Shown one piece after another: positions 1 to 6,853 of a stretch of DNA of 15,701 bases; positions within the stretch are counted from its first letter, which is position 1; every line of letters starts with the position of its first letter. Position numbers and translations under genes: made by a program. The stretch covers positions 1 to 15,701 of the forward strand of contig JBFWQM010000122.1 in the NCBI GenBank assembly GCA_050249455.1, written 5' to 3'. Under the pieces are notes generated by a model, which saw only the letters and a list, made by a program, of their open reading frames with translations, searched no databases and was not told the DNA's origin. This stretch comes from JBFWQM01 sp050249455. GTDB taxonomy: Bacteria; Pseudomonadota; Alphaproteobacteria; MPNO01; VGEU01.

Positions 1-633
1 GTAGTTGATCGTGTGCGTGGCCCCGAGCGCCTTCGCCTGCGCCAGCTTGTCGTCGCTGGAGGAGGTGGCGATCACCACGGCGCCCGCCAGCCGGGCCAGC
101 TGCAGCGCGAAGATCGAGACGCCGCCGGTGCCCTGGACCAGCACCGTCTGGCCGGCGGTCAGCCGTCCGTGCTCGATCAGCGCGTGCCACGCGGTCAGCG
201 CCGCGCACGGCAAGGTCGCCGCCTCTTCGTCCGACAGGTGCGCCGGCACGGCGACCGCGCCGTCCTCCTCCAGGACGACGTATTCGGCCAGCATTCCGTC
301 GATCGCGCCGCCCAGCGCGCTCGCCTGGGCGTTCGCCGGGGCGTCGCCGCCGACCCAGCGCTGAAAGAAGCTTCCAGCGACTCGGTCGCCGACCTTGAAC
401 CGCGTCACGCCGCGGCCGGTCGCGGCCACCGTGCCGGCGCCGTCGGACAACGGGATCACGTTGGGCCTGGGCGGCATGCGGTAGGCGCCGGCGGCGATCG
501 ACAGGTCGCGGTGGTTCAGCGAGCAGGCGGCGACCTGGACCAGGATCTGGCGGTCGCCCGGCTCCGGCACCGGCAGGTCGGCGACGGCCAGGGCGTCGAT
601 GCCGGACGGCTGCGGCAGGCGATAGGCGCGCAT
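1..633 (-). CDS. MDR-family (zinc-type alcohol dehydrogenase-like) NAD(P)H oxidoreductase, C-terminus off the left edge
   Basis: The minus-strand frame starts at ATG 633-631 and stays open to base 1, giving 211 residues of a family that is usually about 330-340 long. It begins MRAYRLP, followed by a GroES-like fold with SLNHRD near residue 40 and an FKVGDRVAG block. The start of the Rossmann domain follows, with VLVQGTGGVSIFALQLARLA around residues 170-190; GTGGVS is the dinucleotide-binding glycine motif. The GHE zinc-ligand motif of true alcohol dehydrogenases is absent, since the equivalent segment reads PLSDGAG. That favours a zinc-independent quinone-reductase-like or related NADPH enzyme; the substrate cannot be told. 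A good ribosome site, GGGGAG (complement of 641-646), lies 7 bases before the ATG. The gene follows the MFS transporter by 31 bases on the same strand and is probably co-transcribed with it. Confidence 0.9.
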   Translation of the reverse strand, partial: MRAYRLPQPSGIDALAVADLPVPEPGDRQILVQVAACSLNHRDLSIAAGAYRMPPRPNVIPLSDGAGTVAATGRGVTRFKVGDRVAGSFFQRWVGGDAPANAQASALGGAIDGMLAEYVVLEEDGAVAVPAHLSDEEAATLPCAALTAWHALIEHGRLTAGQTVLVQGTGGVSIFALQLARLAGAVVIATSSSDDKLAQAKALGATHTINY

Positions 634-640
634 GTGAGGT

Positions 641-646
641 CTCCCC
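641..646 (-). promoter_or_regulatory. Ribosome binding site of the MDR oxidoreductase
   Basis: GGGGAG on the minus strand, 7 bases upstream of the ATG at 633. It fixes the start of a gene whose other end is outside the window. Confidence 0.6.
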
Positions 647-664
647 GACGTTTTCACCAGCCTA

Positions 665-1885
665 TCACCGCAGCGCGGTCCTGAGGCGCGACAGCAGGAA
701 CAGCTGCCACGCGCACAGCCCGGCCAGCGCATAGAGCCCGGCGGCGAACCCGCCGGTGACGTCGTAGAGCGTGCCCAGGGTCAGCGGCCCCAGCACGCCG
801 CCGATCTCGCCCGCGGTGAAGTACATGCCGCCGGCCGCGCCCATGCGGCGGGTATCGACCGCGCGCAGCTCCATCAGCACCAGGACCACGATGGTGGAGA
901 GCGAGCCGCGGGCGAGGCCCTGCAGCGCGAGCCCGGCGGCGAGCGCGCCGTCGTTCCCCCACAGGATCAGAAGCGGCGCCATCATCTGGCCGAGGAAGAG
1001 TCCGGCCAGGATCGCCATCCGGCGCGACGGGATGGCAAGCCGCGGGAACAGCAGCGATCCGGCGATGCCGACGGCCACCGGCACGCTGGCCCAGATGCCG
1101 GCCGCCACCGGGTCCATGCCGCCGAAGCGAAGGATCTCGGGCAGCCAGTTCGCCAAGGCGTGGCCGAAGAAGAAGGTGCCGGTCGCGAGGTAGAGCACCG
1201 TGCGCACCGCGCGCTCGCCCAGGAGCTCGCGCATCACGCCGGCATGCGACGGCCCGCCCGGCGCGGCGCGGTGCGCAGCCTCGACCTCGCGGCTGGCGCG
1301 CCGGCTGCTGATCGCCGTCCAGGCGCCGGCGGCGGCGAGCGCGAGCAGGCCGTAGCCGATCAGCACCGCCCGCCAGTCGCCGCCGGCCAGCGCCATGCCG
1401 ATGCTGGAGGTGAGCGACAGCGCGCCGATGGTGCCCAACGCCTGGCCGACGTGGTAGAGGCCCATCGCGAGCCCGCGCTCGCGCCCGACGAACCACTGGC
1501 CGACCACCTTCGGCGCGCCGACCGACACCAGCGGCCCGCCGATGCCGAACAGCCCGACGGCGACCAGCATGGTGACGTAGTCGTCGGCGATGCCGCGCAT
1601 GGCGCCGGACGCCGCGATCACCAGCGCGCCGAGCGCGATGCCGCGCCGCGGCCCGATGCGGTCGAGAAGCGCGCCGCACGGGATCGCCGCGCCGATGTAG
1701 ACGAGCTGCCAGGCACCCAGGATGCTTCCCATCTGGGTGTAGCTGAGGCCGAGCTCCGCGGTGATGCGCGAGACCAGCGGCGCGATCGCGGCCGAGGTGG
1801 CGCCGAAGCAGAAATAAACCATCCACACGCCGGCGAGCATCGCCCAGCGGTGCGGATGCGGGTCGGCGACGGGCGGCGTTGTCAT
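665..1885 (-). CDS. Major facilitator superfamily (MFS) transporter
   Basis: This is a 406-residue polytopic inner-membrane protein, the normal length for a 12-helix MFS carrier. MFS motif A is visible between helices 2 and 3 as GALLDRIGPRRG (residues 71-82). The N-terminal segment WAMLAGVWMVYFCFGATSAA is helix 1, and helix pairs repeat through to the C-terminus. A soluble charged loop around residues 195-225 (SSRRASREVEAAHR) separates the two six-helix bundles. The overall look is of the nitrate/cyanate (NarK/CynX-like) or organic-anion MFS branches, but the substrate cannot be assigned. The start ATG (1885-1883) has no clear Shine-Dalgarno sequence. The gene lies 25 bases after the uncharacterised gene at 2951-1911 and 31 bases before the MDR oxidoreductase. 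It might move a substrate or product of that enzyme, which is inference from position only. Confidence 0.93.
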   Translation of the reverse strand: MTTPPVADPHPHRWAMLAGVWMVYFCFGATSAAIAPLVSRITAELGLSYTQMGSILGAWQLVYIGAAIPCGALLDRIGPRRGIALGALVIAASGAMRGIADDYVTMLVAVGLFGIGGPLVSVGAPKVVGQWFVGRERGLAMGLYHVGQALGTIGALSLTSSIGMALAGGDWRAVLIGYGLLALAAAGAWTAISSRRASREVEAAHRAAPGGPSHAGVMRELLGERAVRTVLYLATGTFFFGHALANWLPEILRFGGMDPVAAGIWASVPVAVGIAGSLLFPRLAIPSRRMAILAGLFLGQMMAPLLILWGNDGALAAGLALQGLARGSLSTIVVLVLMELRAVDTRRMGAAGGMYFTAGEIGGVLGPLTLGTLYDVTGGFAAGLYALAGLCAWQLFLLSRLRTALR

Positions 1886-1910
1886 GGCGGCGGAAGCGGC
1901 GGGGCGGTGA

Positions 1911-2951
1911 TCAGTCGTCGGCGCGGAGCTGCCGGGCGCGCTGGGCGATCAGCTGCGCCACGTCCGCCGAGGCCTCGTCCGGCTTGAGCATCTCCGTCAT
2001 CCACTCCGCGCGCAGCGCCATCGACAGCACCATGTTGACCAGCGTGCCGCGCCGGTGCAGCGCCGCCGGCACGAAGCTGTTGAACACCGGGGCGTGGTTG
2101 GGCCCGAAGGCGCGCACGCCCCAGCTGCCGAACAGATAGCCCGCGATCCGCATGGTGGTCTCGGCGCGGTTGATCGTGGCGGCGAGCTGGGCGGTATCGC
2201 CTTCGCTGCCCCACGCCGGCACGACCAGACTCAGCTCCAGTCCGTTGCCCAGCCGGGGGTGCCGGCCGTCCAGCGCGAGAGTCATCAGGCTGGTGTCCTG
2301 GCCGAACGGCAACTCCGCGGTCATGCCGGTGTCGTCGATGCTGGCGAACGCGTTGGCCTGGTGGAGCAGGTCCTGGGCCAGCTCGATTTCGCCGCCGCCG
2401 AGCCACGGCGACCGCTGCACGCCGGCGCGCAGGCAGTGCGCCTCGACGTCCTGGACGCCTGCACTGGTCGCGGCGCGGGCGCCGGACCTGGGGTGCGCCG
2501 ACGTGTCGGGCATGGCGCGGAGCTGCGCCGCGAGGCGTCCCGCGCCGGCCGCCGCCTCGGCCGCCTGCAGCGCGGCGAACGCGCCGAGCAGGCGCGTCAT
2601 CTCGCCGGCGATCTCGGCGTGCGCGGTCGCGGCTGTCCACAGCCGGAGGGTCCGTTCCTGCGGGTCGAACACCGTGGCGGCGGCGGTCGCCACGCCGGCC
2701 AGCGGCGCCAGGACGCGGCTGGCCTCGGCGCGGTCGGCGCCGACCTCGCGCAGCAGGTCGGTGACGACATTGATCCGATAGACCGTCATGTCGTGGTCGT
2801 CGATCGCGGCGCCGGCCCAGACGCGCTGGCGCAGGCCATGCGGCCACCAGGTGAGGCCGCGCTCCGCCTCGATCGACCATTCGTCCTCGACCGCGAGAGT
2901 CTCCCTGATGCCGGCCACGATCTTCTCGCCGAGGTCCAACTCCCTTGCCAT
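1911..2951 (-). CDS. Conserved-looking protein of unknown function
   Basis: A 346-residue soluble protein with no signal peptide or membrane segment; I do not recognise a named domain. Its landmarks are LTWWPHGLRQRVWA near residue 30, SAHPRSG near residue 155, HPRLGNG near the middle of the second half, and a C-terminal FVPAALHRRGTLVNMVLSMA. From memory these resemble uncharacterised proteins of actinobacteria and rhizobia, but I cannot confirm that here. The middle is alanine-rich and probably helical. The frame stays open upstream to 3086, but the extra 45 residues (MARSPLSIGPRC onward) are Arg/Pro-rich and unlike the rest. I therefore take the ATG at 2951-2949, which gives MARELDLGEKIVAG and has an AGGCGG-like sequence upstream. 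It is the first gene of a probable three-gene minus-strand operon with the MFS transporter and the MDR oxidoreductase. Confidence 0.8.
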   Translation of the reverse strand: MARELDLGEKIVAGIRETLAVEDEWSIEAERGLTWWPHGLRQRVWAGAAIDDHDMTVYRINVVTDLLREVGADRAEASRVLAPLAGVATAAATVFDPQERTLRLWTAATAHAEIAGEMTRLLGAFAALQAAEAAAGAGRLAAQLRAMPDTSAHPRSGARAATSAGVQDVEAHCLRAGVQRSPWLGGGEIELAQDLLHQANAFASIDDTGMTAELPFGQDTSLMTLALDGRHPRLGNGLELSLVVPAWGSEGDTAQLAATINRAETTMRIAGYLFGSWGVRAFGPNHAPVFNSFVPAALHRRGTLVNMVLSMALRAEWMTEMLKPDEASADVAQLIAQRARQLRADD

Positions 2952-3091
2952 CACGCGCTGCCCGCCTGCTGCCTGTTTGCGGCCATCGTCGCACCCGCCC
3001 GGCGGCGCGGCAACCGGCCGGTCAGAACCGCCGGCCGGCGGCAGCCTGGCGCAGCGCGGGCCGATCGAGAGAGGCGACCGCGCCATTTCCG

Positions 3092-3130
3092 AATCCGGTT
3101 TCCATAATAGTCAATCCGAATACCATAGTA
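3092..3130. repeat. Imperfect 18-base direct repeat, 21-base period, upstream of the protease promoter
   Basis: Bases 3092-3109 and 3113-3130 match at 14 of 18 positions (AATCCG..T.CCATA.TA), offset by exactly 21 bases, about two helical turns. The pair lies just upstream of the candidate -35 of the serine protease gene. It could be a pair of operator half-sites for a transcription factor binding one DNA face. Chance similarity within AT-rich DNA is the alternative. Confidence 0.45.
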
Positions 3131-3144
3131 TAACAAATGCATTA

Positions 3145-3172
3145 TTGCAGACGTCCGGTGGTACGATAGAAT
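3145..3172 (+). promoter_or_regulatory. Candidate sigma-70-type promoter of the protease gene
   Basis: TTGCAG (3145-3150) and TAGAAT (3167-3172) are separated by 16 bases. The -10 matches TATAAT at five of six positions; the -35 keeps only the TTG and is weak. The surrounding 110 bases (3101-3210) are about one third G+C by my count, against well over 65% in neighbouring genes. The start codon follows about 40 bases downstream. Confidence 0.45.
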
Positions 3173-3199
3173 ATTTGTGTATTTTTTATTTTGATAATC

Positions 3200-3205
3200 G
3201 GGAGA
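3200..3205 (+). promoter_or_regulatory. Ribosome binding site deciding the protease start
   Basis: GGGAGA, with its GGAG core 7 bases before the ATG at 3212. This supports that ATG over the in-frame TTG at 3191, which would place the ribosome site inside the gene. Confidence 0.7.
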
Positions 3206-3211
3206 TCGATA

Positions 3212-4222
3212 ATGAAGCTGGATTCCGCCCGCGCCCTGAAGCAGGAGATTCGGGAGAGGCTGATCGGCCCGCTGCATGAGGCGACCCGCGGGGCGGGTAC
3301 GGCGGCTCGATCGCTCGCAATGTCCGCCGGCGCTAAGCCCAAGTCCCGCGAGCCGCATCGCCTGCTGTCGGTCGGCATCGCGCCGGCCGGTCGACGCAAC
3401 GTGCGCCTGGCCGTTCGGGTGCAGCGGCGGGCCCTGCTGGACGATCCGGCGCTGCTCCGGATCGTCCGCCTGGCGAAGCAGGAGGTCGATCTGCGCTATG
3501 TCGGCCGCATCCAGAAGCGGGCGGTGCCGTGGCACCAGGACCGCCAGCGGCCGCTGCTGATCGGATGTTCGGTCGGCCATTTCCGCATCACCGCCGGGAC
3601 GCTGGGCTGCTTCGTCCAGGCCCGCGACGGCGACACGCCGATGATGCTGTCAAACAACCACGTCCTGGCGGACGAGAACCGGGGCAGCGCAGGCGATGCA
3701 ATCCTGCAACCGGGCGACTACGACGGCGGCGCGCAGCGGCGCGACGTCGTGGGCGTGCTGGCGGGCTTCGTCGCGATGCGGCCCGGCGCCGCCAACCGCG
3801 TCGACGCGGCGACCGCCACGCTGCGCCCGCGTATGGTGTACAAGGCCGATGCGATACGCGGGCTGGGGAAGATTGCCGGCGTCGCGGCGCCGCTCGACGA
3901 TGTCGGCGGGCGGGTCGCCAAGGTCGGACGCACCACAGGGCTGACCCGCGGCCGCGTCACGGCATTCGAGCTCGACGATGTCGTGGTCGCCTACGAGGTC
4001 GGCAACCTGCGCTTCGACGACCAGATCGAGGTCGAGAGCACGGGCGACGGCTCGTTCAGCGACGGCGGCGACAGCGGCTCGCTGATCGTCAACGAGGCGA
4101 TGGAAGGCCTCGCCCTGCTGTTCGCCGGCAGCGACCAGGGCGGCAGCAACGGCAGCGGCCTGACCTACGCCAATCCGCTGCCGTCGGTATTGGAAAGCCT
4201 GAAGGTGGACCTTCTCGTTTAG
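3212..4222 (+). CDS. Chymotrypsin-fold (S1-like) serine protease with an N-terminal accessory domain
   Basis: A 336-residue protein whose second half is a trypsin-like peptidase with a complete triad: His150 in SNNHVLA, Asp198 in NRVDAATA and Ser288 in GGDSGS. Further fold signs are VGRTTGLTRGRV (238-249), before the serine strand, and the C-terminal GLTYANPLPSVLESL. Residues 1-103 form a separate region. It has a charged helix (DSARALKQEIRERL, 4-17), a low-complexity linker, then LLSVGIAP (51-58), a strand RLAVRVQR (65-72) and RYVGRI (95-100). This resembles the small domain that often precedes bacterial peptidases of this kind. There is no signal peptide or membrane helix, so it is probably cytoplasmic, unusual for S1 enzymes. 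Substrate unknown. It has its own AT-rich promoter and is followed after 24 bases by a small gene encoding a second copy of the N-terminal domain. Confidence 0.9.
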   Translation: MKLDSARALKQEIRERLIGPLHEATRGAGTAARSLAMSAGAKPKSREPHRLLSVGIAPAGRRNVRLAVRVQRRALLDDPALLRIVRLAKQEVDLRYVGRIQKRAVPWHQDRQRPLLIGCSVGHFRITAGTLGCFVQARDGDTPMMLSNNHVLADENRGSAGDAILQPGDYDGGAQRRDVVGVLAGFVAMRPGAANRVDAATATLRPRMVYKADAIRGLGKIAGVAAPLDDVGGRVAKVGRTTGLTRGRVTAFELDDVVVAYEVGNLRFDDQIEVESTGDGSFSDGGDSGSLIVNEAMEGLALLFAGSDQGGSNGSGLTYANPLPSVLESLKVDLLV

Positions 4223-4246
4223 GCGCCCGGGCCCCATACTTGCCGT

Positions 4247-4495
4247 ATGACCGTCACCATCGACCAAGCCAGGACGGCGAAGGCGAAGCTGCAGGCGCAG
4301 CTGCGCACGCATGCCAATGTCGTCGGCATCGGCATCGGGCGGGACGGCCCGTCCTACTGCGTGAAAGTCAACCTGCAGCGCGACGATCGCGGCGGGCTGC
4401 CGGAAGACGTGGACGGCGTGCGCGTCCGTTACGAGGTCGTGGGCTCGATCCGTCCCGTTGGCCGCCCGATTGGCCGCCCCGCCGGGGCCGGCTGA
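4247..4495 (+). CDS. Small stand-alone copy of the protease N-terminal domain
   Basis: An 82-residue soluble protein with no signal peptide. It starts with a helix DQARTAKAKLQAQL (residues 6-19), then NVVGIGIG (24-31), a strand YCVKVNLQR (37-45), LPEDVDGVRVRY (51-62) and VVGSI (64-68). The same elements occur in the same order in residues 1-103 of the upstream protease: D.AR..K......L, then [LV]..[VI]GI, then V...QR, then RY..VG.I. I infer they are homologous, with the linker missing here. NVVGxGxG followed by an idGvxV-type block is familiar from the front of bacterial trypsin-like proteins. The C-terminus is a Gly/Pro/Arg tail, PVGRPIGRPAGAG. The ATG lies 24 bases after the protease stop with no strong ribosome site, suggesting co-transcription. 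It could be an inhibitor, chaperone or adaptor of the protease; none is shown by the sequence. Confidence 0.75.
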   Translation: MTVTIDQARTAKAKLQAQLRTHANVVGIGIGRDGPSYCVKVNLQRDDRGGLPEDVDGVRVRYEVVGSIRPVGRPIGRPAGAG

Positions 4496-4504
4496 ACCCG
4501 GCTC
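4485..4504 (+). terminator. Possible hairpin between convergent genes
   Basis: GGGCCGG (4485-4491) pairs with CCGGCTC (4498-4504) around the loop CTGAAC. That is seven pairs, one of them G-U on the plus-strand RNA. It covers the stop codon of the small gene and the last bases of the convergent SnoaL-like gene. No U-tract follows, so it is only a weak candidate for an intrinsic terminator. Confidence 0.25.
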
Positions 4505-5015
4505 ACGCCGTCACCGCGCCGCGCAGCAGCTCGCGCGCCGGCTCGCTGCCGTCGATCACGCGCAAGAGGCGCCGCGCGACCTTCCAGCGTCCGTCGATGC
4601 GGACCAGCTCCCATCGATTGGCGCTGAAGCGGTGGACCCGGTAGCCCTTCGAGGCGCCGTGGTTGGCGACCTCCACCGGCTCGCCCTGGGTCTGCGGCAC
4701 CAGGATCTGCAGGTAGTTGATGACCACCGCCGTGTCGCCGTCGATGGCGATGGCGGGCAGGCCGACGAAATGGCCGATGCCGCCCTCGATCGCCGCGCGG
4801 TGGGCGGGCGTGGCGACGCCGGCGGCGATCTCCTCGCGCCCGTGCGCGGCGGCGATCTGGCGGTCGAACACGCCGTCCTCGACCCACACGGTGCGGGTGT
4901 ATTCGGTCGCGCCGGTGTCGGCGCTCGGCGGGTGGCGCGCGATCAGGTCGTAGATCTCAAGCCGGTCCTCGATCGCGCGGATGCGGTCCTCGAGGCTCTT
5001 CTGCGTGACGGCCAT
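4503..5015 (-). CDS. SnoaL-like / NTF2-family protein
   Basis: A 170-residue soluble protein with the cone-shaped SnoaL/NTF2 layout. An N-terminal helix (LEDRIRAIEDRLEIYDLIARHP) leads to a WVEDGVFD strand (about 44-51), where early-pocket residues sit. Then come a helix with HRAAIEGGIGHFVG, a strand AIDGDTAVVINYLQI (about 90-104), and the last strands WELVRIDGRWKVARRLLRVIDG (about 133-154). The closing W.....DGRWK...R......DG is typical of this superfamily. Members include ketosteroid-isomerase-like enzymes, dehydratases and small ring-hydroxylase subunits, as well as non-enzymatic binders; I cannot choose among them. The start has a very strong ribosome site. The gene follows the SLC13 permease by 46 bases on the same strand and converges on the small domain gene with a 7-base gap. 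Confidence 0.88.
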   Translation of the reverse strand: MAVTQKSLEDRIRAIEDRLEIYDLIARHPPSADTGATEYTRTVWVEDGVFDRQIAAAHGREEIAAGVATPAHRAAIEGGIGHFVGLPAIAIDGDTAVVINYLQILVPQTQGEPVEVANHGASKGYRVHRFSANRWELVRIDGRWKVARRLLRVIDGSEPARELLRGAVTA

Positions 5016-5019
5016 CGCG

Positions 5020-5027
5020 TCCTCCCT
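5020..5027 (-). promoter_or_regulatory. Strong ribosome binding site of the SnoaL-like gene
   Basis: AGGGAGGA on the minus strand, ending 4 bases before the ATG at 5015. It is one of the best Shine-Dalgarno matches in the window and fixes this start. Confidence 0.7.
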
Positions 5028-5061
5028 GTTGCACGCGAGGGCAGTCTAGCAGCCGCGCCGG

Positions 5062-6834
5062 TCAGCCGAGTGGCCAGAACGCCATGATCAGCGGCACGCC
5101 CGCGGCGACGACGATGACCGACAGCGGCAGCCCCAGCCTCCAGTAGTCGCCGAAGCGGTAGCCGCCGGGACCCATCACCAGCGTGTTGCACTGGTGGCCG
5201 ATGGGGGTCAGGAAATCGCACGCCGCGCCCAGCGCCACCGCCATCAGGAACGGGTCGGGAGCGAGGCCGAGCCGCTGCGCGAGGCCCGCCCCGATCGGCG
5301 CCATCACCAGCACCGTCGCGGCGTTGTTGAGGAACGGAGTCACCGCCATCGCCGCCACCATCACCAGCGCCAGCGCACCCGGCGGCGGCAGCGCCTGCGC
5401 CGCCACCGACAGCCAGCCGGCGATCAAGTCGGCGCCGCCGGTCGCGCGCATCGCCTCGCTGATCGGGATCAGCGCGCCGAGCAGCACCAGGATCGGCCAT
5501 TCCACGGTCTCGTAGGCCTCGCGCAGGCTGAGCGCGCCGAGCACCAGGATCGCCACCGCCGCGCCGAAGAACGCGACCGCGACCGACGCCGTGCCGGTCG
5601 CCGCCAGCGCCATCGCCACCGCCAGCACCGCCGGCGCGATGAGCGGATGGTTCCGCTCCCCCAGCCGGAGCTGGCGCTCGGCCAGCGGCAGGCAGTTGAG
5701 CGCGGCCAGGCTGTCGCCGATGCGGTCCTCCGCGCCGCGCAGGACCAGCAGGTCGCCGGACTGGAACCGCGCCCGGTTGAGCCGCGTTGCCACCCGGCTA
5801 CCGCGCCGGCTCAGCGCCAGCACGCTGACGCCGTAGCGGTCGCGCAGCCGCAGGTCCTCGACCGTGCGGCCGATCAGCGGCGAATCGGCCGACACCACCG
5901 CCTCGACCACGGTGGTCGGCCGGTCGCGCTCCGCGCGCTCGTCGGTCGCGTCGTGGACGAGCTCCAGCTTGGCCTTGGGCGCGAGCGCCTCCAGCGCGCG
6001 GGCGTCGCACTGCAGCACCAGCACGTCGCCCTCGAACAGCACCCAGTGGCTCATCGGCTCGTAGCGGCGGAACTTCTCGCGGATGATCGCGGCGACCGTC
6101 ACCTCGCCCTCGGCGAGCGCCTCCAGGTCGGCGACCGTCTTGCCGATCATCGGCGAGCCGGCGGGGACGGTCACCTCCGTGAGGTAGTCCTCGACCGAGA
6201 ACAGGTCGCCGCCGCCCGTGCCTTCGCGCGACCGCGGCAGCAGCCGCCAGCCGAACGTCAGGAACGCGATGCCGATCGCGGTGAGCGCGAGGCCGACCGG
6301 CATGAAGTCGAACATGCGGAACGGCTCGCCCAGGATCTCGGCGCGCATGCGCGAGACGATGATGTTGGGCGATGTGCCGATCAGCGTCATCAGCCCGCCC
6401 AGCAGCGCACCGAACGACATCGGCATCAGCAGGCGCGAGGCCGGCTTGCCGCTCCGCCGCGCGATCTGGAATGCGATCGGCACGAAGATGGCGAGCGCGC
6501 CGATGTTCTTCATGAACGCGGACAGCACTGCGACCAGGGTCACCAGCACGACGATCTGCACCTCGGTCGAGGTCATCCACGGCGCGATCGGGCGCAGCAG
6601 CGTCTCGGCGATGCCGGACCGCGCGACGGCCGCGCTCACCACCAGCGCCGAGCCGATGATGATGACGATGTCGTCGCCGAAGCCGAGGAACGCCTTGTCC
6701 GGCGCGACGACGCCGGCGGCGATGGCGATCGCGAGCCCGGCCAGCGCGACGAGGTCGTAGCGGAAGCGGTCCCACACGAACAGCACCAGCAATCCGCCGA
6801 GGATGGCGAAGACGATCGCCTGGTCGGTTGTCAT
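5062..6834 (-). CDS. SLC13-family (DASS) permease with two RCK_C/TrkA-C domains
   Basis: A 590-residue inner-membrane transporter of the divalent anion:sodium symporter type. Helices 1-6 occupy residues about 1-200. This half includes the re-entrant-loop signatures SAFMKNIGA (105-113) and GTSPN (153-157). Two cytoplasmic TrkA-C (RCK_C) domains follow at about 218-290 and 306-385; each starts with a G-[KR]-T-V-x-D-L element (IGKTVADL, IGRTVEDL). The second helix bundle runs from about 395 to the end, with matching signatures TPFLNNAATVLV and TPIGHQCNTLV. Known substrates of the wider family are sulfate, dicarboxylates, citrate and similar anions; this one is undetermined. RCK_C domains probably bind a regulatory ligand. 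The frame continues upstream to 6927, but the Arg/Ser-rich extension overlaps the CBS gene, so I choose the ATG at 6834, directly before helix 1. It lies 19 bases after the CBS-domain gene. Confidence 0.93.
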   Translation of the reverse strand: MTTDQAIVFAILGGLLVLFVWDRFRYDLVALAGLAIAIAAGVVAPDKAFLGFGDDIVIIIGSALVVSAAVARSGIAETLLRPIAPWMTSTEVQIVVLVTLVAVLSAFMKNIGALAIFVPIAFQIARRSGKPASRLLMPMSFGALLGGLMTLIGTSPNIIVSRMRAEILGEPFRMFDFMPVGLALTAIGIAFLTFGWRLLPRSREGTGGGDLFSVEDYLTEVTVPAGSPMIGKTVADLEALAEGEVTVAAIIREKFRRYEPMSHWVLFEGDVLVLQCDARALEALAPKAKLELVHDATDERAERDRPTTVVEAVVSADSPLIGRTVEDLRLRDRYGVSVLALSRRGSRVATRLNRARFQSGDLLVLRGAEDRIGDSLAALNCLPLAERQLRLGERNHPLIAPAVLAVAMALAATGTASVAVAFFGAAVAILVLGALSLREAYETVEWPILVLLGALIPISEAMRATGGADLIAGWLSVAAQALPPPGALALVMVAAMAVTPFLNNAATVLVMAPIGAGLAQRLGLAPDPFLMAVALGAACDFLTPIGHQCNTLVMGPGGYRFGDYWRLGLPLSVIVVAAGVPLIMAFWPLG

Positions 6835-6853
6835 TGAGGCTGCCTTGCGGTCG

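Noticed and set aside
2055..3107. A 350-codon plus-strand frame opposite the unassigned protein at 1911-2951
   Set aside because: Its translation is Arg/Gly-rich without motifs, whereas the minus-strand frame has normal protein composition and operon spacing with its neighbours.
4441..4492. Short tandem repeat GGCCGCCC-like encoding the PVGRPIGRPAG tail
   Set aside because: Only about two imperfect units within coding sequence; it may be simple low complexity and is noted under the small gene rather than as a repeat element.
5194..6837. A 547-codon plus-strand frame opposite the SLC13 permease
   Set aside because: Arg/His/Gln-rich with no domain; it is the antisense shadow of a GC-rich membrane protein gene.
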